DNA from: an uncultured Victivallis sp.
GTDB taxonomy: Bacteria > Verrucomicrobiota > Lentisphaeria > Victivallales > Victivallaceae
DNA: 64,000 nucleotides
NCBI RefSeq assembly: GCF_944391105.1
Contig: NZ_CALXSK010000010.1
Span: forward strand, 1-64,000
Direction: 5' to 3'
Made by a program: the position numbers and the translations under genes. Below the pieces are notes generated by a model. It made no database searches. It was not told the DNA's origin and saw only the letters and a list, made by a program, of their open reading frames with translations. The stretch's first letter is position 1; each line of letters opens with the position of its first letter. Shown piece after piece: positions 18,601 through 26,627 of this stretch.

Positions 18601-18807
18601 GAACTCGGGAACGTTGCGAAGGGCGAGCACACGCTCGATCTGACGCTGTACGGCAGCCGCGTGAATTGCGAGGGATCGGTGCATCTCTCATTCCGGATTC
18701 CGTGGGCGGGGCCGGGTGCGTGGAGAACCGAAGGCGACATGTTCTGCCGCGAGTACCAGGTGCAGCCGCTCGGCATCACAATCGCTCCGCGGCTGCTGCG
18801 GAAGTAG
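15655..18807 (+). CDS. large GH106-like glycoside hydrolase (alpha-L-rhamnosidase type)
   Basis: A 1050-residue protein. The N-terminal segment (about residues 25-120) has PFWAWN, QMGMGGFHMHARTGLGTPYL, LAWLYDEDRWPSG and GG, which are typical of the GH106 family and relatives that remove terminal L-rhamnose from plant polysaccharides. The barrel continues through IFTDEPQF (an acidic candidate near residue 225) and FSGHMMEEP. A GAT-like domain follows (about 480-600), and the C-terminus is a galactose-binding-type beta-sandwich that carries LDGVKVPF. No signal peptide is seen, so it may act on imported oligosaccharides. GAGGTGG lies before the ATG at 15655; the ATG at 15651 runs into a stop at once. 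The exact substrate is uncertain. Confidence 0.8.
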   Translation: MDSLYAADRKVKFDDLFASPGALYRDTPFWAWNCKLDPEELKRQIRIFKQMGMGGFHMHARTGLGTPYLGPEFMACVKECVSTAKELDMLAWLYDEDRWPSGAAGGIVTRNPEFRARHLLFTPNRRTEAPNPENDNSGRFLAAWSVRLDDSGALADYHRIGEDENPAGGAEKFYAYLIVAEPDPWYNDQTYVDTLNPAAIRKFVEVTYEAYFREVGSEFGRTIPAIFTDEPQFTRKSALKFAREKRDAVFPYTNDLPESYRAAYGCDLFDTFPEVVWELPDGKYSLARYRYHDHVAERFSAAFADTIGGWCENHGIRFSGHMMEEPTLESQTSALGEAMRSYRSFQFPGIDMLCDQFEYSTAKQAQSASRQFGRGGVLSELNGVTDWDWDFKGHKGHGDWQAALGVTVRVPHLSWVSMAGEAKRDYPASISYQSPWYKKYPIIADHFARVNAAMSRGRARVRVGVIHPIESYWLVYGPQDMTASRRSSLTETFEAITHWLLNGLVDFDFIAESLLPELSPVQIGRSFIVGEMGYDVVIVPPSITLRGTTLDRLEKFQAAGGRVIFAGDVPVCCDAVMSDRAMKLAEKAERISFTRESVLRAVEDLRDVAAIRKCDGYPMEHLLYQMREEQGVRYLFLVDTERIGVARDLYVKVRGNWQVVYCDTMTGKQTPVEGVQKNGWTQFEYPMYPHGHLLVKLLPSNECRGEQIGIPLLTDAEAEAATVDHITGVFPISLDEPNVLLLDRPKWRLAGDAEWQPAEEILRLDNLVRKRLGERPRGGHIVQPWVYGKSTEVLCTLELCYTVETLIDVESPLFAMEEPENAEIFLDGVKVPFEENGYWVDRSLKTGFLPRLAAGTHELLVRIAYTRSGNVERCFILGDFGVELRGDSARIVEPVRELVWGDVTRQGLPFYGGNITYHCRFLQEEEEELVLRIPSRVTSAPASLADTVVSREVPLGGFRGTLVSVSLDGKPVGDLAFAPYQCELGNVAKGEHTLDLTLYGSRVNCEGSVHLSFRIPWAGPGAWRTEGDMFCREYQVQPLGITIAPRLLRK

Positions 18808-18823
18808 TCGTCCGAATCGGCGG

Positions 18824-18864
18824 AAAGAGTTCCGGCGGATTTGTCTGTCCGCCGGAACTCTTTT
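18824..18864 (+). terminator. strong rho-independent terminator
   Basis: AAAGAGTTCCGGCGGA (18824-18839) pairs perfectly over 16 bp with TCCGCCGGAACTCTTT (18848-18863), loop of 8, then T. It ends the GH106-like gene, and with A-rich DNA on the other arm it could work in both directions. Confidence 0.85.
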
Positions 18865-19092
18865 CCTGATTTGACCATGGTGCAGTATGAACCATTTCGC
18901 TATAGAAAGCAGTATCAGATTCAATTTTTTCTAAGTTGTTGTGCTTTTTTTAATGACGGTTTCACTATAATCAAGCCGGAAACGGGTTCTTTTTCAAGTA
19001 TCTTCTTTAAAATATGCTCGATTTTCCGGACGTTATCCGCGAAAAGCGGAGAATGAATTTGCTCTTCCGGGAACCTGCCGCGTCTTTACGCT
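18865..19092. other. AT-rich intergenic stretch
   Basis: 228 bases between convergent genes. No convincing gene or RNA is seen. A short ATCCGC-GAAAA-GCGGAG hairpin near 19040-19056 may belong to the 3' end of the leftward membrane-protein gene. Confidence 0.4.
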
Positions 19093-21054
19093 TCAGTCTG
19101 TGTCTGAGTCGCAGGGGGGACGCAATTGGTTCGGTTCCGGAGGCGCGGGAGCGGGCCATTCGGTGAGGACCGTGAAGGTGTCGCGTCGCCACTCCTTTCG
19201 GAATTTCGGCGGCATTCGGTAATTCCCTCCCGGCGCGGAGAGCTGCCAGCCGGGGAAATCAATCGGAACGATACGCTCGTTCTCATGCCGGAACACCCGG
19301 GCCATGTGCGTGAAACGGATCGCTTCTCCGCTCAGGGCATCCACGGGAAGCGGGATGCCGAGCTCCTCAAGCGTTTCCGGCAGACGCCCTTTCCCGCGCC
19401 GATACCTTTCGACCTGCAAGGCCAGTTCCGTCATGCGGCAGCGCGTCTCCGCCCGCAGCAGCTGATCCCGTCCGAAAAAAGGATTCCTGCCGACGAACGG
19501 CTCCTGATACCATTTCGCGTCTGCCAATTCCCGCTTCAGGGCCTCGTCCGCCGCAGGACTCCACTTCTCCGGATGGTCGAGATACTCCGTCACGATTCGC
19601 AGATGCCGCATCGCAAGCAGCCGGTCCTGCTGCTGAACGGTCTCCGTCCAGAGGCACGGGAGCGTCGGAAAGAGGGTCGTATTGCCGCGGAAGAGAAACT
19701 CCAGCGTGCCGTTCCGAATCTCCGGTCCGACGTAATTTTGCACGTTCAGCCTCAAAACCAGCAGCACATCCGGATACGGAACCGCCAGCGCGGGAAGCAA
19801 TTCCAGGGAAAGGTACGCGGTACCGCGTCGCCCGCCATGAGAGGAGGCTCGAAGTCGATCGAGCCGGCCGCGATTGGAGTCGGCGACTTCCCGCAGTTGC
19901 GCATCATTCAGCAGACCGCTCCCCAGCAACGCGCCGATGGTATCGCATCGAATGCTTTCGATCCCTTGAACTGCCAGCGCTTCGAGGAGAAAATCGCTTT
20001 CCGGAATCAAATCCAGAAAACGGGTCATGAGCCGGAACAACCGCATGGCCTCCTTCCCGTCCCGTTCCTCGAGCGCCGCTACGATCCTGAGACTGTAACA
20101 GCGCGCGGCGGCAATCAGATAGCTCTCGGAAAGAAATCCTGGATCGATCAGCAATCCGTCCGGAAGAGGACGCGGATATTTCAAACTTTCACCCGATGCG
20201 ATCAGCGACTCAGGCGGCAGGAAATCCGCCCGGCACTCTTTCCCGGCAAGACAGGCTTTGAGCTTCCGTCGTCCGCTCTCCGGAGAGGCGAAATACTCCA
20301 TCGTCGACATCGGCAGCGGAAAGTTTCGACAGCGATTCACCAGCGCCCCGAATTCCGCATTCGGCGCACCTCCCCGGTTCAAAAATTGTTTCAACTCTCC
20401 GCGGTTGACGGGAACTCCAATATTCTGGAGCAGACGGGTTTCCCTCCAAATCTCATGTTGTGTTTCGTAATAAAGGAGATATCCCGACAGCGTCACCAGC
20501 AGAAAAGCGATAAGCAGCCCAAGCCAGCCGAGCCGTTCCCGTCTTTCCATCGGCACATCGGCGATGCGCCGGGCGATTCCGAGCCAGCAGCCCGCGCTCA
20601 CCGCGAGCGCGCAGAACGGGATCGGACTCAACGGGCCGATGACGAGTCCCGTAATCCAGTAAAGCGCCGCCCCCGCGATCATTCCCCACGGCAACCAGTG
20701 CGACGAACGCGGAAGCTCTCCGGCAAGCGAGCGGCCGAGGAACCAGTAGCGGATTCCCGGCAAGCAGAGTCGGAGATCCTCCCATGCCGAAATGCTCCGA
20801 TGACGCCGTTCTTCCCGCATGACCGCGATCCAGCGGTTCTGCTGAAAGGCGATTCCCAGAGCCGCGGCGCATCCCGCGCCGGCCGTCAGAAGCGGCAGAA
20901 AGAGGACGAGCAGCTCAAAGAGGTAAACAGTATGATCCTCTCCCGAACAGAAGTACGGCTCGACTTCGTGCAGTACGCCGGGCAGGGTCGCCAGCCCCAG
21001 CACGGCAAAACCGGCAGCCCGCACATAACGGACATTTTCCGCAAAGAGTCCCTT
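19093..21054 (-). CDS. large membrane protein of unknown function
   Basis: About 654 residues when started at the TTG at 21057-21055, which overlaps the preceding stop codon. The first 210 residues hold five or six hydrophobic helices (for example FAVLGLATLPGVL, LLVLFLPLLTAGAGCAAALG, LLIAFLLVTLSGYLLYYE). The rest is a soluble, largely helical domain, probably periplasmic, with LLEALAVQGIESIRCDTIGAL and EVERYRRGKGRLPETLEELG-like text close to the C-terminus. That late segment resembles the loop seen near the end of some PVC membrane proteins. No enzymatic motif is recognised. It is translationally coupled to the small membrane protein upstream. Confidence 0.7.
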   Translation of the reverse strand, partial: KGLFAENVRYVRAAGFAVLGLATLPGVLHEVEPYFCSGEDHTVYLFELLVLFLPLLTAGAGCAAALGIAFQQNRWIAVMREERRHRSISAWEDLRLCLPGIRYWFLGRSLAGELPRSSHWLPWGMIAGAALYWITGLVIGPLSPIPFCALAVSAGCWLGIARRIADVPMERRERLGWLGLLIAFLLVTLSGYLLYYETQHEIWRETRLLQNIGVPVNRGELKQFLNRGGAPNAEFGALVNRCRNFPLPMSTMEYFASPESGRRKLKACLAGKECRADFLPPESLIASGESLKYPRPLPDGLLIDPGFLSESYLIAAARCYSLRIVAALEERDGKEAMRLFRLMTRFLDLIPESDFLLEALAVQGIESIRCDTIGALLGSGLLNDAQLREVADSNRGRLDRLRASSHGGRRGTAYLSLELLPALAVPYPDVLLVLRLNVQNYVGPEIRNGTLEFLFRGNTTLFPTLPCLWTETVQQQDRLLAMRHLRIVTEYLDHPEKWSPAADEALKRELADAKWYQEPFVGRNPFFGRDQLLRAETRCRMTELALQVERYRRGKGRLPETLEELGIPLPVDALSGEAIRFTHMARVFRHENERIVPIDFPGWQLSAPGGNYRMPPKFRKEWRRDTFTVLTEWPAPAPPEPNQLRPPCDSDTD

Positions 21055-21401
21055 CAACGTAACGTTTTCCGTTTTCTCCGGAAAAGGCGGGCTTGTCGCG
21101 GACCCCTCCGGTTCCTGGGAAAGTGGAATCTCCGGGCGGCAGCCGTCTCCTGCCGGTTTCGGCAGATTTTCCGTGCAGTTTCGAGTTTACGCCGGAGAGT
21201 CTGTTTCCGGATCGCTGCGGCGAATTTCCCGAGAACGAAAAGTACAAGCAGCACTCCCGCGCCGATGAGCGCTCCGTCCGGGCCGATCCACTGGAGCCCG
21301 CTCCACTCCTGGTGCAGCGGAAAGAGACGGATCAACCAGCCGGCGAAAATAGCCACCCAGAAGAGAAAGACCACGATTTCAATCCGAGGCAGAAATTTCA
21401 T
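21054..21401 (-). CDS. small single-spanning membrane protein
   Basis: A 115-residue protein with two N-terminal hydrophobic segments (IEIVVFLFWVAIFAGWLI and ALIGAGVLLVLFVLGKFA) and a strongly basic C-terminal 45 residues (ETARKICRNRQ, RRFHFPRNRRGPRQ), probably cytoplasmic. GGGAGA precedes the ATG. Its stop overlaps the start of the 654-residue membrane protein, so the two are probably made together and may form a complex. No family is recognised, and the very basic tail could also be partly spurious coding. Confidence 0.6.
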   Translation of the reverse strand: MKFLPRIEIVVFLFWVAIFAGWLIRLFPLHQEWSGLQWIGPDGALIGAGVLLVLFVLGKFAAAIRKQTLRRKLETARKICRNRQETAAARRFHFPRNRRGPRQARLFRRKRKTLR

Positions 21402-21507
21402 ACTCGAAAATCTCCCGTTTTCGGCGGAGAAATTTCCCTTTGAAGAAACTCACCGCACGTCGCCCCCTCTCCCCGGGAGGAGCCGGAGCTTTGAGCCGGT
21501 ATCCCGT

Positions 21508-22836
21508 TTACGGTTTGAAGTATGCGCCGTGGGCGAGCAGATCCTGCCGGAGGCGGGCGACGTCGAGTTCCCGCAGAGCGCCGCCCTGCGCGGCCGCCAT
21601 CGCGGCGGCCGTCCCGGCGGCTTCGCCCGTCACGAGGCAGACCGGCATGACCCGGACGCTGCCGTAGGTCATCCGGTCGCTCGAGATGCACCGTCCGGCA
21701 AGCAGCAAATTGTCGAGCTTCTTCGGCAGCAGGCAGCGGAACGGGATCCCGTGCGACTCGCCGGGCTTGTAGCGCCCCGCCTTGTTGACCACTGCGCGCA
21801 TATCCGCACGCATGCCGTGAATGTCGAGATAGTAGGCGTTGCGTCCGATCTCATCCGCAAAGTCGCGCCGCGCAAGATAGTCGTGGAAAGTAAGTTCGTA
21901 CTCTCCGGCAATGCGCCGCCCTTCTCGAATTCCGAGCAGATTCGCCGTGCACGCGAGAAAGGCACCGCCGAACGCCTCCGGCTCGTACTCCTTGAGCGCG
22001 TTCAGAAACGCCCGGGCGATTTTTCGACCTTGAATCATCGCCGCGGAGACCTGTTCCGGATCGGTGCTGTCGACGTTTTTCAGATGACCCGCGTTGAAGC
22101 CGACCGTCCCGGGGCCGCTGAAGTTCTGGCAGAGGTGCGTATCGATGATCTCCGGATATTTCCCCTCTTTCACTATGCGGTGAATGGACGAGTCCGGATT
22201 GCTGCCGTGCAGCCGGCAACCGTGCTGGTAGTAATAGGAGTCGACGTTCGAGAGCTGGAAGCAGAGCGTCGCATACTGCGTCTCCCCGGTTTCATCGTCC
22301 CCGAGTTTGAACTCCGCCCCCGCCCAGGCGGCGATGTCGCCGTCGCCGGTGCAGTCGATGAACATCTTCGCGCGGAAGGCGGTCAACCCCGCCTTGCTGC
22401 CCGCAATGACCGCGTCGATCCTGCCGGATTCGGCCATTTCCACTCCGGCAGCAAAGGTGTGGAAAAGCACGTGAACGCCGTACTCCTCGAGAAGTTCGTC
22501 ATAGGTGCGCTTCAGCGCCTCCGGGTCGATCGAAACCCAGTTCAACTGCTTTTCGTCCACATGCCGGATTCCGGAAGTCGCCCGGCGGAATACCGTTTCC
22601 GCAAGACCGCGGTAGATGATCTTCTCCCCGTCGGAGAAGGGACACCAGGCCGGAACAAGTCCCGAAGTTCCCATGCCGCCCGGAGCACCGGTCCCCTCCA
22701 GCAGCAGCGTTTTGGCTCCGGCACGGGCCGCCGCCGTCGCCGCCGTGCACCCGGCGGGGCCGCCGCCGATGACAATGACATCCCATCCGGAGGAAATTCC
22801 GATTTTCCCGTGGTATTGATACGATTCCGGCTTCAT
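21508..22836 (-). CDS. FAD-dependent oxidoreductase
   Basis: A 442-residue flavoprotein with a Rossmann FAD-binding motif VIVIGGGPAGCTAATAAARAG near residues 20-40 (GxGxxG plus acidic LLLEG), a conserved GTGAPGGMGTSG loop, FIDCTGDGDIAAWAG (second FAD contact) and a closing LLLAGRCIS. This pattern belongs to the FAD_oxidored (PF12831) family, common in Planctomycetes and Lentisphaerota. Its substrates are mostly unknown and sometimes linked to carbohydrate metabolism. The ribosome site GGGAG lies within the end of the upstream PTS-CBS gene, and the gap is 6 bases, so the genes are coupled. No signal peptide is seen. Confidence 0.85.
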   Translation of the reverse strand: MKPESYQYHGKIGISSGWDVIVIGGGPAGCTAATAAARAGAKTLLLEGTGAPGGMGTSGLVPAWCPFSDGEKIIYRGLAETVFRRATSGIRHVDEKQLNWVSIDPEALKRTYDELLEEYGVHVLFHTFAAGVEMAESGRIDAVIAGSKAGLTAFRAKMFIDCTGDGDIAAWAGAEFKLGDDETGETQYATLCFQLSNVDSYYYQHGCRLHGSNPDSSIHRIVKEGKYPEIIDTHLCQNFSGPGTVGFNAGHLKNVDSTDPEQVSAAMIQGRKIARAFLNALKEYEPEAFGGAFLACTANLLGIREGRRIAGEYELTFHDYLARRDFADEIGRNAYYLDIHGMRADMRAVVNKAGRYKPGESHGIPFRCLLPKKLDNLLLAGRCISSDRMTYGSVRVMPVCLVTGEAAGTAAAMAAAQGGALRELDVARLRQDLLAHGAYFKP

Positions 22837-22842
22837 GAAACA

Positions 22843-23766
22843 TCACTCCCAGAAAAGCCGGGCCGCGAACTTCTTCAAATTCACGATTCCGGCAAGTTTC
22901 CCCGCAGAATCTACGACCACAAGCTGCTTGATGTTGTTGACGAGGAAGAGCTTCGCAAGCTGAACCGCCGGAACCGATTCGTCGACGCTCACGAATTCCG
23001 TACGCATGACGTCCGCCACTTTCGTGTCGTTCGCCCCCTTGAGCACCTCCGAAAAAGGCTGAAACCGGTACATCGGCGTCAGGTCTTCGAGCCAGAGCAC
23101 GTGTTCCGGCATGCTGAACCGCAGCAGATCAAGCAGCGAAATCACGCCGCGCAAATCTCCATCATCGTCGATGACCGGAATTTCGAACTCTCCCGTCGTC
23201 GCGAAGAGTTCGATCGCACGTTGAAGCGTATCCTGTTCGAGCATGGTCGTGACCCGGCGCGTCATCACGTCATGAACCCGGAGAAATTCCGGGATCGCGA
23301 ACCCCGAGCCGCTGAAGTGACTCGTGACCGCTTCCGGAGTCGGCAGAGCCGCCACCGTTTCGATCTCATCCCCCGCCCCGAAATCTTTCGCGAGCGCCGA
23401 GAGCAGCTGCAGGTGCAGCCCCGGGTCATCCCCCGGAGTGAGCAGCATCACGACGACTTTCACCGGACCCATTTCCGGAACGCCGAAGTCGATCCCCTGC
23501 GTGCTGGTCGCCATTGCGACCAGCGGTTTGTCGAGTTCCGCGAGGCGCGCGTGCGGCACCGCAAGTCCCGGCGCGATCACGGTCGGAAACATCGCCTCGC
23601 GCGCCAGAACTTCGTTGACGATGTTGGCGGCGGAGAGTCCGGCATTGTTGCGTGCCAGCAGTTTCGCGAGTTCCTCGATCACCTCCGAACCGGTTTGGGA
23701 ACTGCTCCGGCAGATGATGTTTCCTGTGGCGAGATAACTGTAGAAATGGGTTGCGTTGTCGGTCAT
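22843..23766 (-). CDS. PTS IIA (PtsN-like) domain fused to tandem CBS domains
   Basis: A 307-residue two-part protein. Residues 10-160 form a fructose/nitrogen-type EIIA domain with the phosphorylatable His at 72 (LAVPHARL) and VVMLLTPGDDP. Residues 175-305 hold a CBS pair (VHDVMTRRVTTM, PVIDDDGDLRGVISLLD, VADVMRTEFVSVDES, LVVVDSAGKLAGIVNL). PtsN-like domains regulate potassium and nitrogen responses on phosphorylation by HPr; CBS pairs bind adenine nucleotides. The combination suggests an energy-sensing regulator or a regulatory subunit for an antiporter. The start at 23766 is set by AAGGAGGA. It is 15 bases after mtaB and coupled to the FAD oxidoreductase. No EIIB or EIIC is nearby. Confidence 0.85.
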   Translation of the reverse strand: MTDNATHFYSYLATGNIICRSSSQTGSEVIEELAKLLARNNAGLSAANIVNEVLAREAMFPTVIAPGLAVPHARLAELDKPLVAMATSTQGIDFGVPEMGPVKVVVMLLTPGDDPGLHLQLLSALAKDFGAGDEIETVAALPTPEAVTSHFSGSGFAIPEFLRVHDVMTRRVTTMLEQDTLQRAIELFATTGEFEIPVIDDDGDLRGVISLLDLLRFSMPEHVLWLEDLTPMYRFQPFSEVLKGANDTKVADVMRTEFVSVDESVPAVQLAKLFLVNNIKQLVVVDSAGKLAGIVNLKKFAARLFWE

Positions 23767-23781
23767 GGCTCCTCCTTGCAT

Positions 23782-25077
23782 CTATCCAATCAGGTTGCTT
23801 GCCGTATTTTCCCGGGTGGCTTCGACGGAGACGATCCGGTCGAGCGGAACCTCCTCCGCCGGAACGCGAAGTTCGATGTAGTTGTCGCTCCAGCCGCGCG
23901 CCATCCCGTCGGAATCGATCCGTTCGAAGATCACCGGGACCCTTTTCCCGTACTGTCCTGCGATGAATTTCCGTTTCGACTCTTTCGCTATGACGTCGAG
24001 CCGTTTGTGGCGCTCCTTCGCAACTTCCGGCGGAATCCTTCCGGGGAGCAGAGCGGCCGGAGTGCCCGCGCGCGGCGAATAGGTGAAAATATGCAGATTT
24101 GCAAACTCCATCGATTCGACGAAGCGGCAGCTTTCCGCAAAATCCTCCTCCGTTTCTCCGGGAAATCCGACGATGAGGTCGCTGCCGAGGTGGATCCCCG
24201 GAATCCGTTCGCGTGCGGCGTGGACGAAATCCGCATATTCCCGTGTCGTATAGTGGCGGTTCATCGCCTTGAGAATCCGGTCGCTGCCGTTCTGCAGCGC
24301 GAGATGCAGAAAACGGCAAACCTTCGGTTCGGAGGCCATCACATCGAGCAGCGAACGGTTCCCCGGCGCCGGCTCCGTCGAACTCAGGCGGATGCGGAAC
24401 TCCCCGTCGATCCGGGCGATTTCGTGGACGAGCGCGCCGAGATCACGCCCCGAGTCGGAGTAGGCGCAGGTGTTGACGCCGGTCAGCACGAGTTCCGGAA
24501 ATCCCGCTTCAACCGCCTTCCTGCAGTCGGCCAGAACCTCGTCGAAAGCGCGCGAGCGCTCGGGTCCGCGCGCGTAAGGCACGATGCAGTAGCTGCAGAA
24601 GTTGCCGCACCCCTCCTGGATCTTCAGGAACGCCCGGCTGCGGAACGGAAAACTCCCGAACGCCCGCTCCCGGAACGGTGTGACGGGTTGATTCATGCTC
24701 TTTTCCGCTCCGCCGAGCCCGGCGGCATGCTTCGTGAGAAACTCGCTGACAAGTTCCGGCAGCGAACGCTTTTCCGGGTTCGTGAGGACCACATCCGCCG
24801 CGTTGTCCGCGAGGAACGCGTCGCGGTCGAGCTCCGCGCTGCACCCTGTGACCACGATCACCGCTTCCGGGTGCGCAGCGCGGAATTTCCGCACCATCTG
24901 GCGGCTTTTGCGCGCGGCCTCTGCCGTTACGGTACAGCTGTTGACGATGATGAGCGCGGCGTTTTCCGCCGACTCCGAAACCTCGTAACCCGCCTCCGTC
25001 AGACGTGAGACGAGCAGTGCGCTGTCGGCGGTGTTCAGCCGGCAGCCGAGGGTGAAAACAATGGCTTTTCGATTCAA
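23782..25077 (-). CDS. mtaB: tRNA t6A37 methylthiotransferase MtaB
   Basis: A 431-residue radical-SAM methylthiotransferase that converts t6A37 to ms2t6A37 in ANN-decoding tRNAs. The N-terminal UPF0004 domain carries the first iron-sulfur cysteines (Cys12, Cys48, Cys79). The radical-SAM triad is CGNFCSYC (Cys157, Cys161, Cys164), followed by VPYARGPERSR, SDLIVGFPGETEEDF and a C-terminal TRAM-like domain. The order GCRLN and NSCTV fits MtaB rather than MiaB or RimO. It heads a minus-strand operon with the PTS-CBS and FAD genes, and is divergent from the C-terminally anchored protein. Confidence 0.92.
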   Translation of the reverse strand: MNRKAIVFTLGCRLNTADSALLVSRLTEAGYEVSESAENAALIIVNSCTVTAEAARKSRQMVRKFRAAHPEAVIVVTGCSAELDRDAFLADNAADVVLTNPEKRSLPELVSEFLTKHAAGLGGAEKSMNQPVTPFRERAFGSFPFRSRAFLKIQEGCGNFCSYCIVPYARGPERSRAFDEVLADCRKAVEAGFPELVLTGVNTCAYSDSGRDLGALVHEIARIDGEFRIRLSSTEPAPGNRSLLDVMASEPKVCRFLHLALQNGSDRILKAMNRHYTTREYADFVHAARERIPGIHLGSDLIVGFPGETEEDFAESCRFVESMEFANLHIFTYSPRAGTPAALLPGRIPPEVAKERHKRLDVIAKESKRKFIAGQYGKRVPVIFERIDSDGMARGWSDNYIELRVPAEEVPLDRIVSVEATRENTASNLIG

Positions 25078-25101
25078 GATGGAACTTCCTTTCCCGTTGG
25101 T

Positions 25102-25130
25102 AACATAAAGCCGTTTCCGGTTTTTTGCAA
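25102..25130 (-). promoter_or_regulatory. promoter of the mtaB operon
   Basis: Minus strand: TTGCAA (25130-25125), 17 bases, TATGTT (25107-25102), just upstream of the mtaB start at 25077. Confidence 0.6.
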
Positions 25131-25149
25131 CTCAAACTATTTGAATTTC

Positions 25150-25178
25150 TTGCACAAACCCGGGAAGAAGGGTATATT
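25150..25178 (+). promoter_or_regulatory. promoter of the C-terminally anchored protein gene
   Basis: TTGCAC (25150-25155), 17 bases, TATATT (25173-25178), 36 bases before the ATG at 25215. It lies back to back with the mtaB promoter. Confidence 0.65.
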
Positions 25179-25214
25179 ATCGCGAAACGAACGACAATAC
25201 GCAGGAGATGCGAG

Positions 25215-25787
25215 ATGGCGAAACACGATTTTATCAGCGACAACCTCGTTCATATGCGCGAACGGCTCAAGGAGAACGCGGCACGGGCCGGAGCCCCCGC
25301 TCCGACCCCCGCCGCCGCCCGGGAGGAGAAAACGGGCCGGGAACCGGCGCAATCGCTTCTGAGCCGGGATGCGATGCGGCAGGCCGTAATGCCGCGCGGG
25401 GATGGCTTTGACCGCCAGCGGCGTGATTTCGGATGCCGGCTGGAACGCGACCGCGCTTCCGTCGCGGCAGAACTTGAGCTGCAGACGCAGAAAATGGCTG
25501 AACTTGAACGGTTTGCCAAATCTCTTGCGGAAATTGAATCCGACTTCCGTCATCTTCCTCCTGGCGAGACGCCGGAGATCCAGCGGGAATTCGAGAAGGT
25601 GCGTTTCGCCTATTACCGCGCCGCGGGGCGGGTTTCGGCGTTTCTGAAAGAGGGCGGTTCCGACTCCGCCAGCGCTCCTGAACGCGAGGGGATCCGAAAT
25701 GGAATGGCGGCGTGGCTGCCGGTCGCGGCGGCCATGATTGTTTCGGCACTGATCGTCGCATTGACGCTTGTCGTGCTGTTCTACTGA
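25215..25787 (+). CDS. C-terminally anchored coiled-coil protein of unknown function
   Basis: A 190-residue protein: a charged N-terminus with a Pro/Ala-rich linker (about residues 25-45), a long helical, probably coiled-coil stretch (RASVAAELELQTQKMAELER at about 78-97 and on), and a single C-terminal membrane helix (MAAWLPVAAAMIVSALIVAL) ending FY. This topology is that of a tail-anchored protein facing the cytoplasm. No family is recognised. The ATG at 25215 follows AGGAG (25203-25207). It is followed after 17 bases by the metallophosphoesterase gene and shares its promoter. Confidence 0.7.
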   Translation: MAKHDFISDNLVHMRERLKENAARAGAPAPTPAAAREEKTGREPAQSLLSRDAMRQAVMPRGDGFDRQRRDFGCRLERDRASVAAELELQTQKMAELERFAKSLAEIESDFRHLPPGETPEIQREFEKVRFAYYRAAGRVSAFLKEGGSDSASAPEREGIRNGMAAWLPVAAAMIVSALIVALTLVVLFY

Positions 25788-25804
25788 GGAGCCGGAGGAG
25801 CAGA

Positions 25805-26608
25805 ATGAAGATCGTTCACTTTTCCGATCCGCACGCGGGAGGCGCCGCCGAGGACTGGATGGCCTACATCGACAAACGGTGGGTCGGCGTGTTCAATTAC
25901 AAATTCCGGCGGCAGTTCCGGCACGATCTGGGGAAACTCGAGCGGGCGGTCGAATACATTCTCGACACGAAACCGGATGTCGCAGTCTGCACCGGGGACC
26001 TCACGAGCACGGGGCAGCCGGGCGAGTTTGAAAAGGTGCGCCCGATTCTTGCTCCGCTGCGCGACTCGGAGATCCCGCTGCTCTATCTGCCCGGCAACCA
26101 CGACTGTTACGTCCGGCGGCCGAAGTGTGTGCGGGCCGTGCGCGAGATGACCGAATATCTGTCGAAGGGAGATTACCGTTTTTCTGATCTGCCGGTCCGG
26201 CGCGAGTATGCCGGGGTGGAGTTTCTGCTGGTCAACACGAGCCGCCCGTCGAATCTGCTCTGTTCCTGGGGATTTCTTTCCCGCGCCGATTCGAGTTGGA
26301 TTGAGTCGGTCTGCGCGGAGCCGAAGAAGATGCCGCGCATTCTTCTGTCGCACTATCCGATGACGGAGGATCATCCGATTCTGCGTGTGCGCCACCGCCT
26401 TTTCGGGCAGAAGCGGGTTCAGGAGCTGCTGCGGGAACACCGGATCGATCTCTCGCTCTGCGGTCATGTGCACAAGCCTTATCTGAAGGTCGACGCCGAA
26501 GGGCGCGGCGAATGCTGCGCGGGTTCCGTCACCCGGAACGGCAGCATGGTCGAGATCGAGTGCTCTCCGGAGAGCGGCGTCTTCACCTTCCGCACGATTT
26601 CGCTTTAA
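25805..26608 (+). CDS. calcineurin-like metallophosphoesterase
   Basis: A 267-residue cytoplasmic enzyme with the five metal-binding motifs of the family: D8-x-H10 (FSDPH), GD in VCTGDLTS, GNHD in YLPGNHDCY, an SHYP His, and GHVHK near the C-terminus. These coordinate a bimetal centre that cleaves phosphomono- or phosphodiesters; members include CpdA-type cyclic-nucleotide phosphodiesterases. The substrate is not predictable. GGAGGAG precedes the ATG at 25805. It lies between the anchored coiled-coil protein and a LacI regulator (19-base gap), so it may be co-transcribed with both. Confidence 0.88.
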   Translation: MKIVHFSDPHAGGAAEDWMAYIDKRWVGVFNYKFRRQFRHDLGKLERAVEYILDTKPDVAVCTGDLTSTGQPGEFEKVRPILAPLRDSEIPLLYLPGNHDCYVRRPKCVRAVREMTEYLSKGDYRFSDLPVRREYAGVEFLLVNTSRPSNLLCSWGFLSRADSSWIESVCAEPKKMPRILLSHYPMTEDHPILRVRHRLFGQKRVQELLREHRIDLSLCGHVHKPYLKVDAEGRGECCAGSVTRNGSMVEIECSPESGVFTFRTISL

Positions 26609-26627
26609 CGAACCGGAGTACGACGAA